64,000 bases of DNA from Candidatus Nitrosacidococcus sp. I8 (GTDB lineage: Bacteria; Pseudomonadota; Gammaproteobacteria; Nitrosococcales; Nitrosococcaceae): assembly GCF_945836005.1 (NCBI RefSeq), contig NZ_OX241534.1:310001-374000 (forward strand). Reading direction: 5' to 3'. Both the position numbers and the translations under genes were made by a program. The stretch's first letter is position 1, and the number at the start of each line of letters is the position of its first letter. This document shows, in pieces, positions 9,487-19,921 of the stretch. The notes under the pieces were generated by a model. It was not told the DNA's origin. It did not search any database and was given only the letters and a program-made list of their open reading frames with translations.

Positions 9487-10131
9487 TTATTGTCCGTAGA
9501 AAAATGGCGTTACTGGAACTGATTTTAATTTATTTTTTGACGTACCAAGCTTTTTTACTTCAATCACTTGACCCAAAACACTTTCAATTTTACTTCCTTC
9601 AATAAACAAAGATTCTCCTTGATGGATTAGCTCGCCAAATTGGTGAAATTGGGATGGAAGTAAACGTATGATTGTTCCATCATTTAGTAGTGCTCCTTCT
9701 ATCTCTCCTCGAGATCCATGTAAAACCATGCGTACTTCATCTTCAATTTTTACATAATTTATTTTCTTTTTTTTATTTTCAAGATCAATGATGACTTTCT
9801 TCCCATTGGTTTGATTCTCAATTAAGAGTGCCTCAACAAGGGGAGCATCTGCTTCTTTTACACCATAAACAATAACTTTGTCATTAGGATGTATAGAATA
9901 AGCCAGCACTGCAGATAGATGAGAGGGTATGATGATTTCCATACCTTCTTTTAGAATTAAACCATCAATTTCTCCTTTAGTATTTAAAACATATTGCTGT
10001 ACTATTCCAGAATAGCTGGGTAACTGCTTATCAATATTTACTGGCTGAGGCTTGGCTACTATAGATGAGGGTTGTAGAAAAATCCCTGTAAATATTATTA
10101 TTCCTGATAAAATATTTAGTTTTTTATTCAT
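9487..10131 (-). CDS. Secreted protein of unknown function with two internal repeats
   Basis: A 214-residue protein I do not recognise. Residues 1-26 are a typical Sec signal peptide (KK, hydrophobic core, SIVA cleavage site), so the mature protein should be periplasmic. Two segments, about 43-95 and 131-182, look like copies of one beta-rich module. Both have GEI(D/E)G, then a (L/I)L-x2-G step, then PS, then a gap and a short V/I-rich strand ending in G. An OB-fold-like shape is possible. Its ATG overlaps the pyrF stop by 4 bases (ATGA), so the two genes are translationally coupled, though no functional link is known. Confidence 0.7.
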   Translation of the reverse strand: MNKKLNILSGIIIFTGIFLQPSSIVAKPQPVNIDKQLPSYSGIVQQYVLNTKGEIDGLILKEGMEIIIPSHLSAVLAYSIHPNDKVIVYGVKEADAPLVEALLIENQTNGKKVIIDLENKKKKINYVKIEDEVRMVLHGSRGEIEGALLNDGTIIRLLPSQFHQFGELIHQGESLFIEGSKIESVLGQVIEVKKLGTSKNKLKSVPVTPFFYGQ

Positions 10132-10841
10132 AGTTTTATTTCCGTATTTATTTCTAACTCAATTGCTTCTAAAACTCCCATAGGATTTTTAGCTTGAGTA
10201 ATAGGACGGCCAATTACAAGATAATCTGATCCATTTGTCATCGCTTGCTTTGGGGTAAGCACTCTTTTTTGATCACCTGATTGAGTACCTACTGGGCGTA
10301 CTCCTGGGGTGACTAACAAAAAATTTCTACCAAAAGATTGGCGGAATAGTGGAGCTTCTAACCCGGAACAAATAATTCCATCTAATTCAGATTCATAGGC
10401 AAGTTGTGCTAATCGCAAGCCATTTTCTTCAATAGTTCCTGATAAACCAATTTGCTTTAGCGTGGTAGAATCCACACTAGTCAAAAGGCTAACCGCAGTG
10501 AGTAAGGGAGCTTGGGAGTATTGCGCCAATGCTTCTCGAGCAGCGATAAGCATTGTTTTTCCCCCTAAAGCATGGACATTAATCATCCACACTCCAAGCT
10601 CAGCTGCGATAGTACAAGCCCGTGCAACTGTATTAGGAATATCATGAAATTTTAAATCTAAAAAAATTTTAAACCCTCGATTTACTAAAGCTCTAATAAA
10701 CTGGGGCCCTGCTAAGGTAAATAATTCTTTACCTACTTTGACTTGGCATCGAATAGGATCTAGCTGATCTATCAAACTCAGAGCTTGGCTAGTATCTGAA
10801 TAATCTAAAGCAATAATAATTGGAGATACTCTAGTAGTCAT
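10128..10841 (-). CDS. pyrF: Orotidine 5'-phosphate decarboxylase
   Basis: Catalyses the last step of UMP synthesis, OMP to UMP and CO2, in the cytoplasm. The catalytic DLKFHDIPNT motif (Asp-x-Lys-x-x-Asp) is intact, as are the substrate-binding IALDYSD at the N-terminus and TPGVRP near the C-terminus. The start at 10841 gives 237 residues beginning MTTRVSP, the usual length. ATGs at 10859 and 10883 would add 6 or 14 residues; none has a clear ribosome-binding site. Divergent from tgt with a short intergenic region, and followed with a 4-base overlap by the secreted repeat protein. Confidence 0.95.
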   Translation of the reverse strand: MTTRVSPIIIALDYSDTSQALSLIDQLDPIRCQVKVGKELFTLAGPQFIRALVNRGFKIFLDLKFHDIPNTVARACTIAAELGVWMINVHALGGKTMLIAAREALAQYSQAPLLTAVSLLTSVDSTTLKQIGLSGTIEENGLRLAQLAYESELDGIICSGLEAPLFRQSFGRNFLLVTPGVRPVGTQSGDQKRVLTPKQAMTNGSDYLVIGRPITQAKNPMGVLEAIELEINTEIKL

Positions 10842-10950
10842 TTTTAACTTGTTTGCCATGATCAAGGGTTTACTTAAATTCATCGTAATATATGATTAAT
10901 AGTTAATATTATCTTAGCCCTCAAAAGGGGTAGTAATCAAAATCAATTAA

Positions 10951-12066
<1,116 letters not shown>

Positions 12067-12100
12067 TCAATCTTTTATTTTTTTTGGAGATTATGCGGCA

Positions 12101-12445
12101 ATGCCTTCTATTTTAGATTTTTTTATTTCTTCTGCTTGGGCACAAGAACAAGCAGCACCTCAACCTCCTGGATTGTTATTTAACCTTTTCTTTTTTGCAT
12201 CCCTATTACTCCTGTTTTACTTTTTCTTAGTTCGCCCCCAACAAAAACGTGCAAAAGAGCATACTAAGCTTTTAGAAGGGTTAAAAGCAGGGGATGAAGT
12301 AATGATTGATAGTGGTATTATGGGTCGTTTAATAGAGCTTTCAGATAATTCTGTTATTTTAGAAATTAGCGAGGGTGTTAATATTAAGGTACGCCGCTCC
12401 TCTGTAAATGCTGTGCTGCCTAAAGGCACTCTTGAAAAACTGTAA
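12101..12445 (+). CDS. yajC: YajC, Sec translocase accessory subunit
   Basis: A 114-residue membrane protein of the SecDF-YajC complex. An N-terminal segment ending AWAQEQ is followed by one transmembrane helix (about 27-46) closing with the family hallmark FLVRPQQKR, then a small cytoplasmic domain (DEVMIDSGIMGRL). The GGAGA ribosome-binding site lies 10 bases before the ATG. The ATG at 12093 is out of frame. Followed 17 bases later by secD. Confidence 0.96.
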   Translation: MPSILDFFISSAWAQEQAAPQPPGLLFNLFFFASLLLLFYFFLVRPQQKRAKEHTKLLEGLKAGDEVMIDSGIMGRLIELSDNSVILEISEGVNIKVRRSSVNAVLPKGTLEKL

Positions 12446-12462
12446 GAAAACTTAAATTCCCG

Positions 12463-14313
12463 ATGAATCGATATCCCCTTTGGAAAAATTTATTAGTTAT
12501 TTTTGTAGTATCTGTAGGTACACTTTATGCTTTACCAAATCTATTTGGTGACATCCCTGCTTTACAGATTCTAGCTACACGAGGCAGTGATTTAGAACCA
12601 AAACTGGTTGCTGAAATAGAACAAACTCTTAAAGAGCAGAGCTTAGATTATCAATCTGTTCATTTGGAGGATAAGCGACTTTCAATTTTATTTCCAAACT
12701 CAGATACCCAACTTAAAGCTCAAGACACTCTTCGAGAGAAATTAGGCGATGGCTATTCGGTAGCATTGTATTTAGCACCTACAACACCTAAATGGTTAAG
12801 TGCAATAGGTGCATTACCTATGAGTTTAGGGTTAGATTTAAGAGGTGGTGTGCACTTTCTTATGGAAGTGGATATGGATGCTGCTTTACGGCAAGCAGAA
12901 ACTCGCTATGTAGAGGATTTTCGTACCCTATTACGGGAGAAAAAAATACGCTACCTGAGTATCGGACGAATTAACGGGGGAGGGGTAGAAATAAAATTTC
13001 GGGAAGTAGCACAACGGGATGAAGCACAAAAATTAATTCATAATCAATATATTCAACTTCAGCTACAGCCCATAGATGAAGACCAATCCCATAGACTAAA
13101 AGCCATTATAGACGAGAAAGAGAAGGCAGAAACTAGGCGATTAGCTGTTCAGCAAAATATCACCACTCTACGTAATCGCATTAATGAACTTGGTGTAACC
13201 GAGCCTACTATTCAACGGCAAGGACAAAATTATATCGTAGTAGAGCTACCTGGAGTACAAGATCCTGCCCGAGCTAAGGAAATTTTAGGTGCAACAGCAA
13301 CCCTTGAATTTCATCTTGTAGATACTACCCATGCTGCCACAGAAGGGAGAATACCTGCAGGCTCTAGGGTGTATTATGAACGAGATGGCGGATCTGTCTT
13401 ATTACAAAAAAGAACAATTTTAACAGGAAGTCATATTACAGACGCTTCTTCTGGGATTGACCAGCAAACCAGTAGTCCTGCAGTATACGTTACTTTAGAT
13501 GGACAAGGTGCTCGCTCTTTCAGTAAAATTACTGGTCAAAATATCGGCAAACCAATGGCAGTAGTATTTATTGAAACAAAAGTGGAAAATAAAACAGATA
13601 CTGATGGCAATCCAGTCAAAGTACATCGGCAAGTAGCAGAAGTCATTAATATTGCTACTATTCGAGATCAGCTTAGCAAACGGTTTCAAATTACAGGGCT
13701 TGATTCGACAGAAGAGGCGCGCAATCTAGCACTTTTATTACGGGCAGGAGCATTAGCTGCACCTACAGATATTGTAGAGGAACGCACTATAGGACCAAGC
13801 TTAGGACAAGATAATATTGATAAAGGGATTCGTTCCGTTTTAGTTGCTTTTTTGGTCGTCTTTATATTTATGGCGATGTACTATCAAGTTTTTGGTGTAA
13901 TTGCAAATCTTGCCTTAGCAACTAATGTAATTTTACTGGTTGCCTTACTTTCTTTATTACAAGCTACTTTAACGATGCCTGGTATCGCAGGGATTGTGCT
14001 TACAGTGGGCATGGCAGTAGATGCTAATGTACTTATTTTTGAACGAATTCGTGAAGAGCTTCGTAATGGAAATAGCCCGCAAAATAGTATTGATGCAGGT
14101 TATAGCAATGCTTTTGCATCCATTGCTGACTCAAATTTAACAACCCTGATTGCTGGGTTAGTACTATTTGGGATTGGTAGTGGTCCTATTAAAGGATTTG
14201 CAGTCACCCTATCCTTAGGGATTTTAACCTCTATGTTTACTGCAATTATCGGTACTCGCTCTGTTGTTAATTTTATTTATGGAGGTCGCCGTAGCACTAA
14301 ATTACACATTTGA
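12463..14313 (+). CDS. secD: Protein translocase subunit SecD
   Basis: A 616-residue inner membrane protein that uses the proton gradient to help pull proteins through SecYEG. An N-terminal helix (about 7-25) is followed by a large periplasmic domain with GLDLRGGVHF and the NRINELGVTEP motif. Five more membrane helices lie in the last 170 residues, with AGIVLTVGMAVDANVLIFERIREE, split here by helix boundaries, as the conserved SecD/F core. The usual partner secF is absent: the next gene, cfa, is on the other strand and its 3' end overlaps secD by 12 bases. The length is complete and it is not a SecDF fusion. Confidence 0.97.
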   Translation: MNRYPLWKNLLVIFVVSVGTLYALPNLFGDIPALQILATRGSDLEPKLVAEIEQTLKEQSLDYQSVHLEDKRLSILFPNSDTQLKAQDTLREKLGDGYSVALYLAPTTPKWLSAIGALPMSLGLDLRGGVHFLMEVDMDAALRQAETRYVEDFRTLLREKKIRYLSIGRINGGGVEIKFREVAQRDEAQKLIHNQYIQLQLQPIDEDQSHRLKAIIDEKEKAETRRLAVQQNITTLRNRINELGVTEPTIQRQGQNYIVVELPGVQDPARAKEILGATATLEFHLVDTTHAATEGRIPAGSRVYYERDGGSVLLQKRTILTGSHITDASSGIDQQTSSPAVYVTLDGQGARSFSKITGQNIGKPMAVVFIETKVENKTDTDGNPVKVHRQVAEVINIATIRDQLSKRFQITGLDSTEEARNLALLLRAGALAAPTDIVEERTIGPSLGQDNIDKGIRSVLVAFLVVFIFMAMYYQVFGVIANLALATNVILLVALLSLLQATLTMPGIAGIVLTVGMAVDANVLIFERIREELRNGNSPQNSIDAGYSNAFASIADSNLTTLIAGLVLFGIGSGPIKGFAVTLSLGILTSMFTAIIGTRSVVNFIYGGRRSTKLHI

Positions 14314-15549
14314 TCCATTCATTTGGTAGAGGTGGTTACGATTCCAAGTTAAATTATTATTCGTACCTTGGGTAAAAGTGACTTGAAATAATTGTAATCG
14401 GCTGCTTAAAAAAGAGGCTTCAGAGCCAGCAAGATAAAGCCGCCATGCTCGTATAAACCGTTCATCAAACATCTCTTTTACCCGATCGGTTTGTTTTTCA
14501 AAACGCTCTAACCAATTCTCAAGTGTTTTTGCATAGTGAAGTCTAAGGTTTTCAATGTCTGTTACTGAGAAATTCCATGGCTCAAAGATATCTGAAATGA
14601 CTTCACATAGGGTTGGAGGGTAAGCTCCAGGAAAAATATGCCGGCGTATCCAGCGGTTAATATGACGAGGATAGTTGCGACCAATAAAATGTAGTAATCC
14701 TCGTCCTTCTGGAGTTAAACTCCGATGAATCACCGATCCCATCTCTGGATAACAGGCTTTACCTACGTGCTCTAACATCCCTACAGAGACAAAAGCATCA
14801 AATTTGCTCGAAATATTGCGATAATCATCCTCAACAAATTGAACTTTATCACTGATTCCTGCTATTTTAGCCTGCTCTCGAGCATAGGTAAGTTGTTCTT
14901 TAGAAATATTGTAGGCTTGAACATTTACTCCATAATGCTTAGCCATATAGATGGCTAGAGCACCCCAGCCACAGCCTGCTTCTACCACTTTTTCTCCAGA
15001 CTTAAGTTCTAATTTTCTACAAATATGCTCCATTTTTGCTATTTGTGCCGCTTCTAGCTCCATATTAGGATCTGGAAAATAAGCACAAGTATAGGACATA
15101 TTTTCATCCAGCCAGAGCTTATAGAAATCATTACTAATATCATAATGATGATGAATATACCCCTTAGCTCGAGACAGAGTATTTGCTCTTGCATCAAAAA
15201 TCAGTTTACGAATTTGATATCCTAATCTAGGATGATCATTAACATCCTGACTACCCCAAAATTTAATTAGGGTAACTAGATCTCCTTCGATAATAAGTTT
15301 ACCGGCTACATACGCTTCACCCACATATAACTCCGGATCAATAAGGATTTTAAGCAAAGCAATTCGACTATGAACTGTAATATGGGTAGTGGCAGGTTGA
15401 ATTCCACCCAAAATATGCCTTTTATCCCATAAAGTAACATCTACAGGGACATCCTTGATTAGGGATTTGATTTTGGTAATTAGCCACTGGCTAGCACCTT
15501 TTGTTACTTCTTGCGTCGCTAAAGGAGTTTGTTCCATTTTTTTTACCAT
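14302..15549 (-). CDS. cfa: Cyclopropane-fatty-acyl-phospholipid synthase
   Basis: A SAM-dependent enzyme that adds a methylene bridge to unsaturated acyl chains of membrane phospholipids, commonly in stationary phase or acid stress. The N-terminal domain (to about 100) is followed by a methyltransferase core with VEAGCGWGALA. A VEDDY segment, SVGMLEHVG, and the family motif FIGRNYPRHINRW with IFPGAYPP follow. The start is uncertain: ATG 15549 (MVKKMEQ) gives 415 residues; ATG 15537 and upstream 15579 and 15639 are possible, none with a good ribosome-binding site. The two longest versions are unlikely because their N-terminus is not family-like. The 3' end overlaps convergent secD. Confidence 0.93.
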   Translation of the reverse strand: MVKKMEQTPLATQEVTKGASQWLITKIKSLIKDVPVDVTLWDKRHILGGIQPATTHITVHSRIALLKILIDPELYVGEAYVAGKLIIEGDLVTLIKFWGSQDVNDHPRLGYQIRKLIFDARANTLSRAKGYIHHHYDISNDFYKLWLDENMSYTCAYFPDPNMELEAAQIAKMEHICRKLELKSGEKVVEAGCGWGALAIYMAKHYGVNVQAYNISKEQLTYAREQAKIAGISDKVQFVEDDYRNISSKFDAFVSVGMLEHVGKACYPEMGSVIHRSLTPEGRGLLHFIGRNYPRHINRWIRRHIFPGAYPPTLCEVISDIFEPWNFSVTDIENLRLHYAKTLENWLERFEKQTDRVKEMFDERFIRAWRLYLAGSEASFLSSRLQLFQVTFTQGTNNNLTWNRNHLYQMNGSNV

Positions 15550-15606
15550 GAGGCTGATACAATAAATAGAGATTAGCATGATACTTTTATAAAAAAAATA
15601 TAATTC

Positions 15607-15631
15607 TCTATCCTTGCTAATCAAGGATAGA
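15607..15631 (-). promoter_or_regulatory. Perfect 10-bp hairpin in the cfa leader
   Basis: TCTATCCTTG (15607-15616) and CAAGGATAGA (15622-15631) are exact inverted repeats around a 5-base loop. On the minus strand the hairpin lies about 60-80 bases upstream of the preferred cfa start, and a run of T follows about 8 bases after it. It could be a 5' UTR stem stabilising the transcript, an attenuator, or an operator. The structure is plain; the role is inferred. Confidence 0.45.
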
Positions 15632-15713
15632 TTAACCATTCCTTACTTTACTTTTTATTAGATAAATAATAAGTTACTTTAGAGAGAGATGTCATAGTAC
15701 CCACTTAAAATCA

Positions 15714-16226
15714 ATGCTTATAAAATATTTTACAAATTTATGCCTGTTTAAAATGGGCCCCTCAGATGCTCCTGCCTCAAGGCGAGTACTTTATCAAGTG
15801 CTAGGAATTTATGTAGGAGTAGGGTGGCTTATTTCTTTATTACATTTATCTCCTATGCAAGGAGTGCTTTCTGTATTGATTGATATTGTATTTGTTATAG
15901 GAGTAACTTGGGGGTTACTTACAGTACGAGGCTATCAGTATCGATTACTGCAAACTTTAATTGCTTTAGTAGGATCTGGAGTAATTATCAAAATCTTAGT
16001 ATTTCCTCTGTTAATATATTTGAAAAAATCAACTCAACAAGCCGGGTTTTCACCCGATTTTGTGTTGTCACTTTTAGCTGGGCATATGGTATGGAGTGCC
16101 ATGATAAAGGCGTATATCTTTCGTGATGCTCTTTCAGTATCCCTGACTATGGGAATTCTGATTACTATAGTTTATATTTCAATTTCAGTTAAACTGATGG
16201 GCTTTATATTTCCATTGTCAACATAG
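15714..16226 (+). CDS. Small integral membrane protein of unknown function
   Basis: A 170-residue hydrophobic protein with four likely membrane helices (about 27-44, 48-70, 78-100 and 138-165) and a short polar N-terminus (FKMGPSDAPASRR). I do not recognise a family motif. It lies 13 bases before mpl on the same strand and so is probably co-transcribed with it and ubiX. A role in the envelope would fit, but no function should be inferred beyond membrane location. Confidence 0.75.
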   Translation: MLIKYFTNLCLFKMGPSDAPASRRVLYQVLGIYVGVGWLISLLHLSPMQGVLSVLIDIVFVIGVTWGLLTVRGYQYRLLQTLIALVGSGVIIKILVFPLLIYLKKSTQQAGFSPDFVLSLLAGHMVWSAMIKAYIFRDALSVSLTMGILITIVYISISVKLMGFIFPLST

Positions 16227-16239
16227 CTGGCTTATTTCT

Positions 16240-17616
16240 ATGAAACACATTCATATACTAGGAATAGGCGGCACTTTTATGGCAGGGCTTGCTCTTCTAG
16301 CTCAGGAATCTGGCTTTCATGTGACAGGATCAGATCATAATATCTATCCTCCTATGAGCGATCAGTTAGCAGCTGCAGGTATTTCTGCTTATGAAGACTA
16401 TGATTTTGCACAATTACAACCAGCACCTGATTTAGTTGTCATAGGTAATGCTCTATCTCGAGGTAATCCTGCAGTAGAGTATATTTTAGCTCAAAAAATA
16501 CCTTATACTTCAGGACCCCAATGGCTTGCAGATTGCATTTTAAGAAACCGATGGGTATTAGCGGTAGCAGGCACTCATGGGAAAACAACTACGAGTAGTC
16601 TTCTTGCTTGGATATTAGAATATACCGAACGCAACCCTGGGTATCTTATTGGGGGAATTTGTAAAAATTTAAATAATTCTGCTCGATTAGGTCGAAATCC
16701 TTATTTTGTGATTGAAGCAGATGAGTATGATACTGCATTTTTTGATAAACGCTCTAAGTTTATCCACTATCACCCTCAAACACTCATTTTAAATAACTTG
16801 GAATATGATCATGGAGATATTTTTCCGAATTTAAAAGCAATTCAGCAGCAGGTACATTATCTAATACGTACTGTAGCAAATAATGGTCTAATTATTATGC
16901 CTCAAGGTAATTCTGCTTTGAATGAAGTGCTTAATATGGGGTGCTGGACTCCTGTTACTTATTTTTCTACGAACAAGGAAAAACATGATCTTACTGCCCA
17001 TATTATTAATGGTGATGGTAGTAGTTTTGAAGTCTGGAATAATGATATTTATCAAGGGCAAGTTAGCTGGCAACTATTAGGGCATCACAATGTAAATAAT
17101 GCACTTGCTGCGATTAGGGCAGCACTTCATATCGGAGTATCTATTCATCAATCTTGCCTCGCACTTGCACGATTTCAAGGGGTAAAAAGACGCTTAGAAA
17201 TATACGGTGAAGTAGGTGGAATTACTCTTTATGATGATTTTGCTCATCACCCTACAGCAATTAAAGCAACCCTTCATGGGCTACGTGCAAAAATAGGAAA
17301 GAATCGAGTAATTACAATACTTGAACTAGGTTCTAATTCTATGAAACTAGGTATTTATCAAGATAGCTTGGCTTCTGCTCTGGCACAAGCAGAACAAATA
17401 GTAATTTACTATCCTGAGGGCCTTTCTTGGTCTTTAGATTCAGTAAAGCATGATTTAGAAGGCAAAGAATTATTAATTACAAATAGCACCCAAAAAATTG
17501 TTGATTATTTATCAGTGCAAGCCAAGTTTGGAGATCATATTGTTATTATGAGTAATCGTGGATTTGATAACCTTCATCAACGATTACTCACTGTGCTTAA
17601 AGCAAAAAACTCCTAG
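16240..17616 (+). CDS. mpl: UDP-N-acetylmuramate:L-alanyl-gamma-D-glutamyl-meso-diaminopimelate ligase
   Basis: A 458-residue peptidoglycan-recycling ligase that joins the recovered murein tripeptide to UDP-MurNAc. The fold is Mur-ligase: N-terminal GIGGTFMAGLA, where MurC has GIGGxGM, central ATP-binding AGTHGKTTTS, and DDFAHHPTAI in the substrate region. The GTFM form and lack of a D-Ala-type C-terminus favour Mpl over MurC, as does the position away from the mra cluster. The stop overlaps the first base of the ubiX start by one base. Confidence 0.95.
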   Translation: MKHIHILGIGGTFMAGLALLAQESGFHVTGSDHNIYPPMSDQLAAAGISAYEDYDFAQLQPAPDLVVIGNALSRGNPAVEYILAQKIPYTSGPQWLADCILRNRWVLAVAGTHGKTTTSSLLAWILEYTERNPGYLIGGICKNLNNSARLGRNPYFVIEADEYDTAFFDKRSKFIHYHPQTLILNNLEYDHGDIFPNLKAIQQQVHYLIRTVANNGLIIMPQGNSALNEVLNMGCWTPVTYFSTNKEKHDLTAHIINGDGSSFEVWNNDIYQGQVSWQLLGHHNVNNALAAIRAALHIGVSIHQSCLALARFQGVKRRLEIYGEVGGITLYDDFAHHPTAIKATLHGLRAKIGKNRVITILELGSNSMKLGIYQDSLASALAQAEQIVIYYPEGLSWSLDSVKHDLEGKELLITNSTQKIVDYLSVQAKFGDHIVIMSNRGFDNLHQRLLTVLKAKNS

Positions 17617-18230
17617 TGTATAACTCTAGTAAGGAAATTGCTTTAGCGATGACCGGTGCCTCAGGAATCAGTTATGGATTAAGGTTATTGGAGTGTTTGC
17701 TGAAAGCAGGCATTACTGTGCATTTAATGATTTCTCGTGCAGCTTATACTGTGGTTGCCATGGAAACGGATCTGCGGCTTCCCTCTCGTTCAAAAGATCT
17801 GCAAAGATATTTAGCAAATTATTTTTCAGTAGCACTAGAATTAATTCATTGTTATAGTGAAAATCAATGGACCTCTCCTTTAGCGAGTGGATCTCATTGT
17901 ATTCCGACCATGATAGTATGCCCTTGTACTGTAGGTGCTATTTCTGCAATTGCCCGAGGCGCTAATGATAATTTGATTGAGCGAGCAGCTGATGTAATGA
18001 TTAAGGAGCAGCGAAAATTAATTCTAGTGCCTAGAGAAACTCCTTTTTCAGCAATCCACTTAGAGAATATGCTTACGCTAGCACGATTAGGTACTGTTGT
18101 CCTTCCAGCAAATCCCGGGTTCTACCATCAACCACAACATATTGGAGAATTGATAGATTATATCGTAGCACGCATTTTAGATCATGCAGAAATTCCTCAT
18201 CAGCTACTCGCCCGCTGGGGAGAGAATTAA
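17616..18230 (+). CDS. ubiX: Flavin prenyltransferase UbiX
   Basis: A 204-residue enzyme that makes prenylated FMN, the cofactor for the UbiD decarboxylase of ubiquinone synthesis. The N-terminal MTGASGISYG flavin-phosphate loop and the PRETPFSAIHLENM segment with the conserved Arg/Glu are present. The start is GTG at 17616, sharing one base with the mpl stop. Convergent with ubiB, 2 bases apart. It is one of five ubiquinone genes in the window (with ubiB, ubiJ, ubiE and ubiG). Confidence 0.96.
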   Translation: MYNSSKEIALAMTGASGISYGLRLLECLLKAGITVHLMISRAAYTVVAMETDLRLPSRSKDLQRYLANYFSVALELIHCYSENQWTSPLASGSHCIPTMIVCPCTVGAISAIARGANDNLIERAADVMIKEQRKLILVPRETPFSAIHLENMLTLARLGTVVLPANPGFYHQPQHIGELIDYIVARILDHAEIPHQLLARWGEN

Positions 18231-18232
18231 TT

Positions 18233-19921
18233 TTAATCTATATTGTGTTTTATACTTCGTTTTGAACGCCAAGCAATGGTGATGAATACCAAACCTATAC
18301 CAGCAAATAGCCAGCTTAGAAGGGGGATTTCTTCCCATATAATAGGTACTGTGTTATTTACACTATAAATCACTGCTGACCCAAGTAATAAAGCTGCACC
18401 AACTACTGCAGTAGTCACTCTTAAACTTGCTCTACGTATTTCTTGATTTAATACACTAAGATCTTCAGGTGCTAATCGGATACGTAAATGACCCTTGCTA
18501 GCTTGCTTAATTACCTCATAGGTTAATAGAGGAATCTCGGGAAGGGTATTCGCCCACCTTGGCATATTCGTTTTTAATGCACTATAGGCTGCATAGGGGC
18601 CTGTCTGCTGATTCATCCATCGTTCTAAAATGGGTTTTCCTGTTTTCCATAGATCTAAATCTGGATAAAGACTACGACCTAGACTTTCAATACTAAGCAA
18701 GGTTTTTTGTAATAAAACTAGCTGAGGTTGTACTTCCATGTGAAACCTACGAGCAGTTTGAAATAAGCGTACTAAAAACTGACCAAAGGAAATATCTTTT
18801 AATGGACGATCGAAAATAGGCTCACAAACACTGCGAATTGCAGATTCAAACTCATCTACCCGAGTATCAGATGCTACCCAGCCAGCATCTACATGAAGCT
18901 CAGCTACTCGTCGATAATCATGGTTAAAAAAGGCAAGAAAATTTTCAGCAAGATAGTGCTGATCCTCTGTTCCTAATGTACCCATAATCCCAAAATCGAT
19001 TGCGATATAGGAAGGATTTTCAGGATTTTTAGTAGAAACTAAAATATTCCCTGGATGCATATCTGCATGAAAAAAACTATGCTGAAATACCTGGGTAAAA
19101 AATATTTCAACTCCAGTTTCCGCTAATCGTTGAAAATTTATTTCATGGTGTTGAAGTTTTTTAATATCTCCAACAGGAATGCCATATACTCGTTCCATCA
19201 CTAACACATTGGATCGGGTATAGTCCCAATAAATCGTAGGCACATAAAGGTTAGCCGATCCAGTGAAATTACGCTTTAATTGAGAAGCAGAAGCACCTTC
19301 TCGAATCATATCAAGCTCATCGTATAAGACTTTTTCTAGCTCTGCTACTACACCACGAGGATGAAGTCGAGGGCCTTCAGACCAGTATTTCTCCGCTAAC
19401 CCAGCAAGAATATGTAAAAGCTCTATATCACTTTGGATGATGCGTTTAATCCCTGGTCTTACTACTTTAACAACTACTTTAGTGCCATCCTTGAGTACTG
19501 CTCCATAAACTTGAGCAATTGAGGCAGAAGCTAGGTGTTGGCTATCAAAAGATATAAATATCTTTGCAATAAGTTGCCCATAAGCTGCTTCGATAATTTT
19601 TTTAGCTTGATCATAAGGAAAAGGGGCAACTCGATCTTGCAGCAAGGAAAGCTCATCAGTAATATCACTCGGCAGTAGGTCATAACGAGTAGAAAGTATT
19701 TGCCCAAGCTTTACAAAAATAGGACCTAAATCTTCTAAAGCTCTCCGGATACGTACTCCTCTAGGGGCGCTAGAAACTGTTTTACGCCAGCGACCCGGAA
19801 GGATGTATGCTAGAAAACGTATGGGGCGAAATAAATGGGTAGCAAGAATAATTTCATCAAGCCCATGGCGTAATAAAGTCCAGTTAATATAAAAGAGGCG
19901 AAAAAATTGATACAGTTTCAT
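18233..19921 (-). CDS. ubiB: UbiB, atypical kinase/ATPase for ubiquinone synthesis
   Basis: A 562-residue membrane-associated protein-kinase-like ATPase needed for ubiquinone synthesis. The signature KLGQ is in FVKLGQILSTR, with SIAQV for the A-rich loop, HADMHPGN as catalytic loop and AIDFGIMG as the metal-binding DFG. Two C-terminal membrane helices (about 500-550) anchor it, as in E. coli. The start ATG overlaps the upstream ubiJ stop by 4 bases, so ubiE-ubiJ-ubiB is one operon on the minus strand. Confidence 0.97.
   Translation of the reverse strand: MKLYQFFRLFYINWTLLRHGLDEIILATHLFRPIRFLAYILPGRWRKTVSSAPRGVRIRRALEDLGPIFVKLGQILSTRYDLLPSDITDELSLLQDRVAPFPYDQAKKIIEAAYGQLIAKIFISFDSQHLASASIAQVYGAVLKDGTKVVVKVVRPGIKRIIQSDIELLHILAGLAEKYWSEGPRLHPRGVVAELEKVLYDELDMIREGASASQLKRNFTGSANLYVPTIYWDYTRSNVLVMERVYGIPVGDIKKLQHHEINFQRLAETGVEIFFTQVFQHSFFHADMHPGNILVSTKNPENPSYIAIDFGIMGTLGTEDQHYLAENFLAFFNHDYRRVAELHVDAGWVASDTRVDEFESAIRSVCEPIFDRPLKDISFGQFLVRLFQTARRFHMEVQPQLVLLQKTLLSIESLGRSLYPDLDLWKTGKPILERWMNQQTGPYAAYSALKTNMPRWANTLPEIPLLTYEVIKQASKGHLRIRLAPEDLSVLNQEIRRASLRVTTAVVGAALLLGSAVIYSVNNTVPIIWEEIPLLSWLFAGIGLVFITIAWRSKRSIKHNID

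Noticed and set aside
14314-15540. Hidden or broken secF after secD
   Set aside because: The stretch is fully occupied by the conserved cfa frame on the other strand, and no SecF motif is seen on the plus strand.
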